This document shows positions 1 to 7,278 of a stretch of DNA of 40,204 bases, piece after piece. The stretch's first letter is position 1, and each line of letters starts with the position of its first letter. The notes beneath the pieces are model-generated. The model saw only the letters and a list, made by a program, of their open reading frames with translations, searched no databases and had not been told where the DNA came from. The stretch spans positions 9,985 to 50,188 of the forward strand of contig VAWZ01000002.1 in assembly GCA_005888365.1 (NCBI GenBank), written 5' to 3'. Source of the DNA: Actinomycetota bacterium. Lineage in GTDB: Bacteria; Actinomycetota; Thermoleophilia; Gaiellales; Gaiellaceae. Position numbers and translations under genes: made by a program.

Positions 1-71
1 ACGCTCGCGGGCAGCAAAGCCACCCCGAACACCGACGCGACGAGCACGACACCGAAGAGAAGCCGCTTCAT
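1..71 (-). CDS. N-terminus of a secreted or lipid-free exported protein (cut by window edge)
   Basis: Only the first 23 codons are in the window. They read MKRLLFGVVLVASVFGVALL followed by PASV, a classic signal peptide with two basic residues, a hydrophobic core and small residues near the likely cleavage site. A strong ribosome binding site (GGAGGGAG) lies about 5 bases before the ATG, which supports the start. The mature protein is outside the window, so its function cannot be judged. Confidence 0.7.
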   Translation of the reverse strand, partial: MKRLLFGVVLVASVFGVALLPAS

Positions 72-417
72 ATTCTCCCTCCGAATCGGTTGCAGTCCTG
101 CTGGCGGCCGCTGCACGACGGACGCGCTACTGCGCAAACTCCTTCCGCTCGACGACGGCTTGCCAATCTGTCCGCGGCCTTCGCCGGCAGCCTCCGGCGA
201 CCGAAGACCTACCCGCTCGTCGTGCGATCAAAACGCAGTCCGCGGTGGCCGCTGCCTCACCGTTCGTGATCGCGAAGGACGAAAGCGACGACGACGACCT
301 GTTCCACATTGTCGTCGAGAGGCTGCCAGCCCGGGCGCTCCGCGGGGCGCTGCGACGCTTTCCAGTCACGGTAGATCGAATCGCCGCAATAGCCCACATT
401 CCGAAGCGACCGATTCA
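72..417. other. 346 bases with no supported gene
   Basis: Open frames cross this stretch on both strands, but none has a recognisable protein, a ribosome binding site or consistent codon bias. It carries the ribosome binding site and presumably the promoter of the exported protein at the left edge. The rest is probably spacer or further debris belonging with the decayed gene that follows. Confidence 0.5.
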
Positions 418-1012
418 ATGCGACGCATGGACCTCGATCCCGCGCCCTGGGCAGAGCCGCGCTACGACAGAGTCGAGTGGTATCCGTCCTTGGATGTGAA
501 TCACCTGCGGCGCGTCGGAGCCTTGGCACTCGATAACGGCGTAGGTGGCTGGTCGGTCAGTCAAACGAAGGGCGTCCGCGTTCTCGTCACGTACGACCAC
601 GCCCAGAGATGCGCTTGCTTGAACTGCGATGGCGATGGCACGTGGGTCGTCATTGACTGGACGCCATGCCGCTTCGGAGGTGATCGTCCCTGGTTTCTTT
701 GCCCTATGTGCGCGACGCGCCGCGTCAAGCTCCACCTCGTCGCGGGCACGTGGGGGCGTGCCGCGTATGTCACGCCCTGGGCTACGAGACTCAACGGCTC
801 GCGTGACAGGTTGCTGCTGAAGGCAGTGAGGCTCCGAAGCCGAGTTGGCAGACGACCGCCATGCTCGGCGACCTGATACCGCCGAAGCCAAGGCCTGGCG
901 CTGGCAGCGCTACTGCGGGCTTCACGAGCGGGTTTTCGCCGCGGAGCTTGAGGTGCTCTCGTCCCTCCGCACGTATTCCCTTCGCCTTCTCGATACGCCG
1001 GTGACCGTCTAG
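418..1012 (+). pseudogene. Frameshifted remnant of a conserved zinc-finger-like protein (GGxRPWFxCP family)
   Basis: Frame 1 (ATG at 418) encodes LDVNHLRRVGAL, then WTPCRFGGDRPWFLCPMC and RRVKLHL. Near 753 the homology jumps to frame 3 (GACRVCHALGYETQRLA, stop at 804). It returns to frame 1 (RDRLLLKAVRLRSRVG), moves to frame 3 (IPPKP near 875-890) and then to frame 2 (AWRWQRYCGLHERVFAAELEVL), ending at TAG 1010-1012. Joined, the pieces match in order the layout I recall for a hypothetical protein common in Proteobacteria and mobile regions: LDV..L.R.G.L, W.PC..GG.RPWF.CP, a second CxxC with a LxYxSQR-like tail, then PPKP and W..Y.RL. At least four frame changes mean the gene is dead unless the assembly is wrong. 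No function is known to me. The family assignment comes from memory and was not searched. Confidence 0.6.
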
Positions 1013-1055
1013 TGAACCTCGTCTATGGAGCGGGCAAGCTCGACCGACGACTGAA

Positions 1056-1073
1056 TCCGCTCCGTTGAGCGGA
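1056..1073 (-). terminator. Hairpin terminator of ssrA
   Basis: A perfect 7-bp inverted repeat, TCCGCTC and GAGCGGA with a 4-base loop, starts 5 bases past the mature 3' end of tmRNA. Only a few T residues follow it on the minus strand. Position and shape fit the transcription terminator and 3' processing region of ssrA. Confidence 0.6.
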
Positions 1074-1077
1074 ATTA

Positions 1078-1442
1078 TGGAGGCGGGGGGAATCGAACCC
1101 CCGTCCGCGGTCGCACCGGGCAGAACGTCTACGAGCGTAGTCCGTGCTTGATCTCACCCGCCGGCCGGTTCACGGACGACCAACCGACGGGCCAGCCATC
1201 CTTCAATGTCGCGCTCCGGGCGATTGGCTCTCCCTCGGCGCCGAGCCCGATAGTTGGCGCCGACTCCCGGGTCTCGGGCCGAACCCGGGTCGGCGTCGCC
1301 AGACCTAGCTTCTACTAGGCGGCGAGTGCGAGTTCGTTCTTGTTCGCACTTGCTTTGGTGCCGGTTGATTTACGAGGCCAACCGGCGACCTCGGCTCGCA
1401 GCTCTGCCGGAGAACCGACCACGTCGAAACCTGGTCGCCCCC
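1078..1442 (-). ncRNA. ssrA: Transfer-messenger RNA (tmRNA)
   Basis: On the minus strand the molecule starts GGGGGCGACCAGGTTTCGACG and ends GGGTTCGATTCCCCCCGCCTCCA. These ends form a tRNA-like acceptor stem of 7 pairs (one G-U) and a T arm. The terminal CCA is not fully encoded, since the sequence continues TAA after CCTCCA. An internal reading frame closes with ANKNELALAA and TAG (tag plus stop 1315-1353 if the resume codon is GCA, giving ASANKNELALAA). The exact resume codon cannot be fixed by eye. The RNA tags stalled nascent chains for proteolysis together with SmpB, whose gene lies 5 kb upstream on the same strand. Length is 365 nt, normal for a one-piece tmRNA. Confidence 0.95.
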
Positions 1443-1574
1443 GTATGTGTTGACTTTCCTAGGATAGCGGCGCACAGTGAAACGTAGGCCTTTCGGCGCT
1501 CTGGGTGTGCCGTCTGGCTCTGGATCTACTGGGGAAGTACGAAAGCTGCGAGGGGTAGACGGGAGGATCGGGTT

Positions 1575-2537
1575 GTGACAGTTCTTGTTGAGCGGACGTA
1601 CGTCGACCTCATCGAGCTGCGTGAGGCGGCGAAGGAGGAGGTCAAGAAGGTCGTCCTGGGGCAGGACCGAGCGGTCGAGCTCATGCTCGTCGCCGCTCTC
1701 GCCCGTGGCCACGTGGTCATCGAAGGGCCGCCGGGAAGCGCCAAGACCTTGATGGGAAGGGCGATCGCCCACATGCTGGGGGCGCAGTTCAAGCGCATCC
1801 AGTTCACGCCGGACACGACGCCGAGAGAGCTCACCGGACAGATGGTCAACCGCGGCGGAGAGCTGGTGTTCATGCCGGGTGCCGTGTTCGCGAACGTGCT
1901 CCTGGCGGACGAGATCAACCGCACGCCGCCGCGGACGCAGGCGGCGCTGCTCGAGGCGATGCAGGAGCGGCAGGTGACGGTCGAGGGCAGGACGCAGCGG
2001 CTGCCCGACCCGTTCCTCGTCATCGCGACGCAGAACCCGTTCGAGCACGAGGGTATCCATCCGCTCCCCGAGTCGCAGCTCGACCGCTTCCTGTTCAAGA
2101 TCGTGCTCGACTACGCGGACTCGGAGAGCGAGCTCGACATGCTCGACCTTCCGCACCAGGGCGTCGCCCCGGACATGCTCGGCGAGATCAGGCCTCTGCT
2201 CGGGGTGGTGGGCTTGGATCGCGCACGCGACGAGCTCAACTCGACGCTCGTCCCGGAGCAAGTCGCGCGCTACCTCGTCACGCTCGCACGGGAGACGCGG
2301 TCGCTGCCGGACGTCGAGCTCGGTGCGAGCTCCCGCGCGATCATCCACCTGCTGAGCGCGGCCAAGGCGAACGCCCGCCTGAACGGACGCCACAGCGTCT
2401 CCGCCGAGGATGTCCGCGAGATCGCGCCGTACGTCCTCCGGCACCGCTTGATCGTGCGGCCGGGGGCGAGCCAGGACGAGGCCCTTCGGCAAGCGCTCGA
2501 GCGCGTCCCCATGCCACTCGAGTCCGTCGCCGTCTGA
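1575..2537 (+). CDS. MoxR-family AAA+ ATPase
   Basis: This 320-residue protein has Walker A GPPGSAKT (51-58), Walker B VLLADEIN (about 109-116), a sensor region IATQNPFEHEGIHPLPESQLDRFLF and a C-terminal lid. MoxR ATPases act as chaperones that help mature protein complexes, usually with a von Willebrand factor A protein encoded next door. No such partner is adjacent here. The GTG start is supported by GGGAGG 8 bases upstream. The gene lies on the plus strand between ssrA and the Cox-type operon and converges on the latter. CoxD, which helps build the CO dehydrogenase active site, is a MoxR relative, so a role in maturing the neighbouring molybdenum enzyme is possible but only inferred from proximity. 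Confidence 0.9.
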   Translation: MTVLVERTYVDLIELREAAKEEVKKVVLGQDRAVELMLVAALARGHVVIEGPPGSAKTLMGRAIAHMLGAQFKRIQFTPDTTPRELTGQMVNRGGELVFMPGAVFANVLLADEINRTPPRTQAALLEAMQERQVTVEGRTQRLPDPFLVIATQNPFEHEGIHPLPESQLDRFLFKIVLDYADSESELDMLDLPHQGVAPDMLGEIRPLLGVVGLDRARDELNSTLVPEQVARYLVTLARETRSLPDVELGASSRAIIHLLSAAKANARLNGRHSVSAEDVREIAPYVLRHRLIVRPGASQDEALRQALERVPMPLESVAV

Positions 2538-2544
2538 GGAAGCG

Positions 2545-2575
2545 CCGGGGCCGCACCGCAAGGGAGCGGCCCCGG
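2545..2575. terminator. Bidirectional hairpin between convergent genes
   Basis: A perfect 10-bp stem, CCGGGGCCGC and GCGGCCCCGG with an 11-base loop, lies between the stop codons of moxR (plus) and the FAD subunit gene (minus). It has no T tract, as is common for strong GC hairpins in high-GC actinobacteria. Confidence 0.6.
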
Positions 2576-2581
2576 GATTCC

Positions 2582-3424
2582 CTAGCGTCCGGCAGCCTCC
2601 TCGAGAGCGCGCCGGCCGAGCACCGTCGCGAGATGACGCCGGAACTCCGCGCTGGCCGCGGTGTCGGACGACGGCTCGCTGCCTGAAGCGATGAGCGGTG
2701 CCGCGTCTACGATCGCCGCGCCGCCGGCGATCGCCTCCTCCGCCTGGGTCGCCCGGAGCGGAGTCGCTCCCATGTTCGTGAGCCCGATCGCCGCCCGTCC
2801 GATCGAGCCGTTCCTGCGCTCGACCAGTGTGGCGACCGCGACCGTCGCCCAGTCCTGAGCCCGGCGGCTCATCTTCATGTACGAGCAGCCCGTCGTCGAA
2901 GGGAGCTTCGGCACGCGGATCTCCACCAGCAGCTCCGTCGGCTCGAGCGCGGTTTGGAACACACCCGAGAAGAACTGCGCTGCCGGGACAATGCGTTCGC
3001 CACTCGGGCCGCGGATCACCATCTCGGCGTCGAGGGTGAGCATCACGGTGGGCAGGTCGGAGGCGGGGTCGCCGTGGGCGAGCGATCCGCCGATTGTCCC
3101 GCGGTGACGCACTTGCGGGTCTCCGACCTGCCCAGCCGCACTGGGGACGAGGGGACAATGCTCTTGCAGGAGCGGCGCCTCGACGACGTCCTTGTGCCTC
3201 GTCAGCGCCCCGATCGCGATGTGGTCGCCGGCATCGCGGACGTAGGAGAGGTCGCGGAGCCGTCCGATGTCGACGAGCAGCGATGGGCGGGCGAGGCGAA
3301 GCTTCATCGCCGGCAGCAGGGAATGGCCGCCCGCGAGCAGCTTGGCGTCCTCCCGCCCGCCGAGCAGCTCGAGCGCGTGCTCGGTGCTCTCGGCGACCTC
3401 GTAGTCGAACGTGGCGGGAATCAT
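2582..3424 (-). CDS. Molybdenum hydroxylase FAD-binding subunit (CoxM/CutM type)
   Basis: The 280-residue protein carries the two FAD-binding motifs of the xanthine dehydrogenase/CO dehydrogenase medium subunit: AGGHSLLP at 31-38 and TIGGSLAHGDPASDLP at 110-125. A C-terminal CO_deh_flav_C-like region follows. It passes electrons from the iron-sulfur subunit to FAD and on to an acceptor. The ATG overlaps the stop of the large-subunit gene by 4 bases (ATGA-type), so the two are translationally coupled. It is the last gene of a small-large-medium operon. The substrate cannot be told from this subunit. Confidence 0.93.
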   Translation of the reverse strand: MIPATFDYEVAESTEHALELLGGREDAKLLAGGHSLLPAMKLRLARPSLLVDIGRLRDLSYVRDAGDHIAIGALTRHKDVVEAPLLQEHCPLVPSAAGQVGDPQVRHRGTIGGSLAHGDPASDLPTVMLTLDAEMVIRGPSGERIVPAAQFFSGVFQTALEPTELLVEIRVPKLPSTTGCSYMKMSRRAQDWATVAVATLVERRNGSIGRAAIGLTNMGATPLRATQAEEAIAGGAAIVDAAPLIASGSEPSSDTAASAEFRRHLATVLGRRALEEAAGR

Positions 3425-5781
3425 GACTTCGCCTCCTCGATCGCGCGCCAGACTCGTTCCGGGGTTGCCGGCAGCTGGATGTCGCTGACTCCCAGATGCG
3501 AGAGCGCGTCGACGACGGCGTTGATCACGGCCGGTGTGGCCGCGATCGTCCCGGTCTCCCCCACTCCCTTCACTCCGAGCGGGTTCGTGGGGCTCGACGT
3601 CTCGATCCGGTCGGTCTCGAACGACGGGAGCTCTGCGGCGGACGGGACGAGGTAGTTCGTCATCGTCGTCGTCAGCAGATTCCCGTCCTCGTCGTAGATC
3701 CCCTCCTCGTAGAGAGCTGCCGAGATCGCCTGCGCGATCCCACCGTGCACCTGACCGTCGATGATCTCCGGGTTCACGGGAACGCCGACATCGTCGACCG
3801 CGACGTAGCGGACGAGCCGCGTGTCACCCGTCTCGGTGTCGACCTCGACGATCGCCGCATGGGCCCCGCTCGGCCAGGAGAAGTTCGGCGGGTCGTACAC
3901 CGCCGTCGCCTCGAGACCGGGCTCGAGGCCGTCCGGCAGGTTGTGCGCCGCATGAGCCTGGAACGCGATCTCCTGGATCGACATCGTCCGGTCCGGCGAG
4001 CCCTTGACGCTGAACGAGCCGTTCGCAAACTCGAGGTCGTCGGGCGAGACCTCGAGCTGGTGGCTGACGATCTCGCGCGCCTTCCCGATGATCTTCTGGC
4101 TCGCGTGCCAGAGCGCTACGCCGCCGACCGCGAGCGAGCGGCTTCCGTAGGTGTCCATGCCGAGCTGCGAGACGGCGGTGTCGCCGTGCAGTACCTCGAC
4201 CACGTCGACGTCGACGCCGAGCTGGTCGGCGACGATTTGTGCCCACGTCGTCTCGTGGCTCTGCCCGTGCGGCGAGGTTCCGGTGACGACCTGGACGGAG
4301 CCGAGCGGCTGCATACGGATCGTCGCGCTGTCCCAGCCGCCCACCGCGAAGCGGACCGCGCCGAGGATACGCGAGGGAGCGAGGCCGCACATCTCGGTGT
4401 ACGTGGAGAAGCCGACGCCGAGCTGCTTTACGTCGCCGTGCTCTCGGCGAGCTTTCTGGTCGGCTCGGATCGAGTCGAGATCCAGGAGCTCGAGCAGCTT
4501 GTCGAGCGCAGCGTGGAAGTCGCCCGCGTCGATCGTCAGTCCGGAGGCCAGCGTCGCGGGAAACTCGCTGATGAAGTTCTTGCGCCTGAGCTCGAGCGAG
4601 TCCATCCCGAGCTCCTCGGCGAGCGCCTCGATCGTGCGCTCGATGACGTAGGTCGCCTCCGGGCGCCCGGCTCCGCGATATGCGTCGGTCGGTGTCGTGT
4701 TCGTGAAGACCCCGGTGAACGTGACCGAGTAGTTGGGGATGTCGTAGGCGCCGTTGTAGATCCACGCGCCGAGCAGCGGGATTCCCGGCGTGACGAGCTG
4801 GAGGTACGCGCCCATCGCGCACTTCGCGTCCGACTTGACGGCGGTGATCTTCCCGTCCTTCGTCGCGGCGAGCGTGAACTCGTGCACGACGTCACGGCCG
4901 TGGATCGTGGCGACGTAGTTCTCCGCGCGCTCCTCCGTCCACTTGACTGGCCGCCCCAGCCGTCGCGCGAGCGCCGCCGCGAGGGCTTCCTCGGCGTAGA
5001 CGTTGAGCTTCGACCCGAAGCCGCCCCCGACGTCGGGCGCGATCACACGGATCTTCGACTCGGGGATGCCGAGGACGAGCTGGAGCGCGAAGCGCAGGAT
5101 GTGCGGCACCTGCGTCGCCGACCAGACGGTGAGCTCTCCGCCGGGACCGGCCTGCGCCACGACCGCCCGCGGCTCCATCGCGTTCGGGATAAGACGCGGT
5201 TGGACGTACCGCCGGGTGACGACGACGTCGGCAGCTTCGAGCGCGGCCTGGAAGTCGTCCGTCTCGAGCTTCCAGACGTAGCACTCGTTCGTGCCCAGAT
5301 CCGAGTGGACGATCGGCGCGCCTTTCTCGAGCGCCTTGTCGACGTGCGCGACGGCAGGGAGCTGCTCGTACTCGACCTCGACCAGCTCCGCAGCATCCTT
5401 CGCGAGGGCACGGCTCTCGGCCAGGACGACCGCGACGCCGTCGCCCTGGAAGCGTGTCTCGCCCGTCGCGAGCGGGAAGTGCGGCGGAATCTTGATGTCC
5501 TCGGTGACGGGCCACGCGCAGGGAAGCGAGCCCTGCCAGTCCTCGGCCAGCTCCGCGCCGTCCAACACGGCGACGACGCCTTCGGCCGCACGCGCGACGT
5601 CGGTAGACACGCGCGTGATGTGCGCATGTGCGTACGGGCTCCGCACGACCGCCATGTGGACCGTCCCAGGGGGCGCGATGTTGTCGACCCACGTCGCGCG
5701 GCCCCTGAGCAGAGACGCGTCCTCCTTGCGCTTGACCGACGTGCCGACGAAGGTCGTGGTCTTGGACTCGGTCACGGTCAT
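3421..5781 (-). CDS. Molybdenum hydroxylase large subunit, form II CoxL-like
   Basis: At 786 residues this is the expected length for the molybdopterin-binding subunit. It shows GGGFGSK (252-258), the active-site loop AYRGAGR (367-373) and a C-terminal GVGETG with the likely catalytic glutamate at 742. True aerobic CO dehydrogenases (form I) carry AYxCSFR at the loop. AYRGAGR marks the form II group, whose substrates are mostly unknown, so naming this a CO dehydrogenase would be unsafe. The gene directly abuts the iron-sulfur subunit gene and overlaps the FAD subunit gene by 4 bases. No dedicated maturation genes (coxE, coxF or a XdhC-like protein) are in the operon. Confidence 0.93.
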   Translation of the reverse strand: MTVTESKTTTFVGTSVKRKEDASLLRGRATWVDNIAPPGTVHMAVVRSPYAHAHITRVSTDVARAAEGVVAVLDGAELAEDWQGSLPCAWPVTEDIKIPPHFPLATGETRFQGDGVAVVLAESRALAKDAAELVEVEYEQLPAVAHVDKALEKGAPIVHSDLGTNECYVWKLETDDFQAALEAADVVVTRRYVQPRLIPNAMEPRAVVAQAGPGGELTVWSATQVPHILRFALQLVLGIPESKIRVIAPDVGGGFGSKLNVYAEEALAAALARRLGRPVKWTEERAENYVATIHGRDVVHEFTLAATKDGKITAVKSDAKCAMGAYLQLVTPGIPLLGAWIYNGAYDIPNYSVTFTGVFTNTTPTDAYRGAGRPEATYVIERTIEALAEELGMDSLELRRKNFISEFPATLASGLTIDAGDFHAALDKLLELLDLDSIRADQKARREHGDVKQLGVGFSTYTEMCGLAPSRILGAVRFAVGGWDSATIRMQPLGSVQVVTGTSPHGQSHETTWAQIVADQLGVDVDVVEVLHGDTAVSQLGMDTYGSRSLAVGGVALWHASQKIIGKAREIVSHQLEVSPDDLEFANGSFSVKGSPDRTMSIQEIAFQAHAAHNLPDGLEPGLEATAVYDPPNFSWPSGAHAAIVEVDTETGDTRLVRYVAVDDVGVPVNPEIIDGQVHGGIAQAISAALYEEGIYDEDGNLLTTTMTNYLVPSAAELPSFETDRIETSSPTNPLGVKGVGETGTIAATPAVINAVVDALSHLGVSDIQLPATPERVWRAIEEAKS

Positions 5782-6246
5782 CTAGCTCACCCCCGCTGCG
5801 GCGGCTGAAACTGCACGAACGATGTTGTGGTACCCGGTGCAACGGCAGAGGTTGCCCTCGAGGCCCTCCCGGATCGCGGACTCGCTCGTCGCCTTGCCCT
5901 CCTCGATCAGGCTGACGGCGGCGAGCACCATGCCGGGCGTGCAGTAGCCGCACTGGAGAGCGTGGTGCTCGTGAAACGCCTGTTGCACTGCGTGGAGCTG
6001 CCCGTTCGACGCGAGACCTTCGATCGTCGTGATCTCCAAGCCGTCGGCCTGGACGCCGAGCATCGTGCAGGACTTGACCGACTCTCCTCCGACGAGGACG
6101 GTGCAGGCTCCGCACGAGGACGTGTCGCAGCCGATGGTCGTACCGGTGAGCCCGAGGCGCTCCCGGAGCACGTAAACGAGAAGCTCACGGGGCTCCAACT
6201 CGAGCTCGTGGCGCGATCCGTTTACGGTCAGCGCTACGTGTCGCAA
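5782..6246 (-). CDS. Molybdenum hydroxylase [2Fe-2S] subunit (CoxS type)
   Basis: All eight cluster cysteines are present: C40, C45, C48 and C60 for the plant-type cluster, and C99, C102, C134 and C136 for the second cluster (CGYC and CRC). I place the start at a TTG (6246) giving MRHVALTVNG and 154 residues, the usual size, because GGAAGGAGG lies 7-8 bases upstream. The longer ORF-track start at 6432 would overlap smpB by over 100 bases and adds sequence with no homology. It is the first gene of the three-gene operon. Confidence 0.92.
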   Translation of the reverse strand: MRHVALTVNGSRHELELEPRELLVYVLRERLGLTGTTIGCDTSSCGACTVLVGGESVKSCTMLGVQADGLEITTIEGLASNGQLHAVQQAFHEHHALQCGYCTPGMVLAAVSLIEEGKATSESAIREGLEGNLCRCTGYHNIVRAVSAAAAGVS

Positions 6247-6316
6247 GGCACACCCCTCCTTCCCTGCGAGTTGGACAGGACGAGCGTACTCCTCCCGCAC
6301 GCTCTGTGCACGTTTG

Positions 6317-6781
6317 TCAGCGGCGCCGTCGTAGGGCTCGCTCGACCTGCCGCTTGGCGTCGCGGTCGGCGATCGCGTGGCGCTTGTCGTAGCGCTCCTT
6401 GCCGCGCGCGAGAGCGAGCTCGACCTTGGCACGCCCGTCCTTGAAGTACATCCGCGTGGGGACGAGCGTCAGCCCTCTCTCGCGCACCTTCCCGTAAAGA
6501 GAGTCGATTTCGCGCCGGTGCAGGAGAAGTTTGCGGTCGCGCCCGGGCTCGTGGGCGAAGCGTGCGCCCTGCTCGTGCTCGTCGATCGACGCGCCTACCA
6601 GCCAGGCCTCGCCGCCGCGGACCTCTGCGTACGCCCCCGCGAGGTGCACCTTTCCCGCGCGCGCGGCCTTCACCTCGGTCCCAGAGAGCACGAGCCCGGC
6701 CTCGAGCCGCTCGAGGAGCTCGTAGTCGAACCGAGCACGGCGATTCTCGGCGATCAGCTTGGTTCCGGTCGGCGCCGCCAC
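6317..6781 (-). CDS. smpB: SsrA-binding protein SmpB
   Basis: The 154-residue protein matches SmpB throughout: IAENRRARFDYELLE near the start, GLVLSGTEVKAARAGKVHL, the central YAEVRGGEAWLVGASI, and a basic tail GKERYDKRHAIADRDAKRQVERALRRRR that enters the mRNA channel. It binds the tRNA-like part of tmRNA and brings it to stalled ribosomes. The GTG start has no ribosome binding site but sits 7 bases after a TACACT -10-like box, so the message is probably leaderless. In many actinobacteria ssrA follows directly; here the molybdenum hydroxylase operon and moxR lie between. Confidence 0.96.
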   Translation of the reverse strand: MAAPTGTKLIAENRRARFDYELLERLEAGLVLSGTEVKAARAGKVHLAGAYAEVRGGEAWLVGASIDEHEQGARFAHEPGRDRKLLLHRREIDSLYGKVRERGLTLVPTRMYFKDGRAKVELALARGKERYDKRHAIADRDAKRQVERALRRRR

Positions 6782-6788
6782 GTCGGCA

Positions 6789-6794
6789 AGTGTA
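6789..6794 (-). promoter_or_regulatory. Putative -10 box of smpB (leaderless)
   Basis: TACACT on the minus strand ends 7 bases before the GTG start of smpB, where transcription would begin at or next to the start codon. No clear -35 box is seen. Confidence 0.4.
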
Positions 6795-6811
6795 GGGCCG
6801 CTAGATCGAGC

Positions 6812-6863
6812 TCCTACGCTGGGTTCCTACGCTGGCGCTTCTACGCTGGGCTTCTACGCTGGG
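6812..6863. repeat. Four-copy 13-14 bp tandem repeat
   Basis: The core TACGCTGG starts at 6815, 6828, 6842 and 6855, giving periods of 13, 14 and 13 bases within a unit close to TTCTACGCTGGGC. The rightmost unit contains the TAG stop of the cyclic-nucleotide-binding gene. The others fill the gap up to the smpB promoter. On the minus strand each unit carries an in-frame-independent CGTAG. Confidence 0.75.
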
Positions 6864-7258
6864 CTCTCGACGTCGCTGAGCCTGCGCGCGAGCTCCCGCA
6901 GCATCTTGAGCGCGAGCGACGGCTCGCTCTCGAGAAGGGCGAGAGCATCGTCCCGCGCCATGCTCAGGCACTTCGCGTGGGTCGCCGCGCGCACGCGCGC
7001 CACTCGACCGGAGGGGACGAGAAGCGCGACCTCGCCGAAGAAGCTTCCGGGCCCGAGCTCCGCGTGGAAGCCGCCTCGAACCTCGACGCTGACGGTTCCC
7101 TCCAGGACGACGTACATGCCGGATCCCGGATCGCCCGGCACCGCGAGCACCTGTCCCGGCTCGCATTCGATCACCGCGGCATGGGTGGCGAGCCGCTCGA
7201 GGCCGGCCTCCGAGAGGCCCTCGAAGAGCGGAACCGAGCGGAGCTCCTCGCGAGTCAT
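6854..7258 (-). CDS. Stand-alone cyclic nucleotide-binding domain protein
   Basis: From the ATG at 7258 (MTREELRSVPLFEGLSEAGLERLA) the protein is 134 residues and is essentially a single cNMP-binding domain. LFEGLSEAGL is the entry helix, and FGEVALLVPSGRVARVRA is the phosphate-binding cassette with its Glu and Arg. No helix-turn-helix follows, so unlike CRP it is not an obvious DNA-binding protein and more likely works as a sensor or partner subunit. The 554-residue ORF in the track only adds out-of-frame helicase sequence upstream. It starts 20 bases after the helicase gene and is probably co-transcribed with it. Confidence 0.85.
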   Translation of the reverse strand: MTREELRSVPLFEGLSEAGLERLATHAAVIECEPGQVLAVPGDPGSGMYVVLEGTVSVEVRGGFHAELGPGSFFGEVALLVPSGRVARVRAATHAKCLSMARDDALALLESEPSLALKMLRELARRLSDVESPA

Positions 7259-7278
7259 GCGCGGTTCATACCACGCGA

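Noticed and set aside
160-876. 238-residue intact ORF at the left end
   Set aside because: Its first half has no protein-like character, and its second half is only one frame of a gene whose conserved parts continue in other frames.
1-1077. Direct repeat of the ssrA 3' end marking an att site
   Set aside because: I looked for the GGTTCGATTCCCCC segment in the 1 kb next to ssrA and did not find a second copy; the other end of any island would be outside the window.
3421-5781. Calling the enzyme an aerobic CO dehydrogenase
   Set aside because: The form I active-site loop AYxCSFR is absent; AYRGAGR is present instead.
3496-5808. 770-residue plus-strand ORF antisense to the large hydroxylase subunit
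   Set aside because: It is a shadow frame of a high-GC gene: Arg/Asp/Val-rich, without domains, fully covered by a well-supported minus-strand gene.
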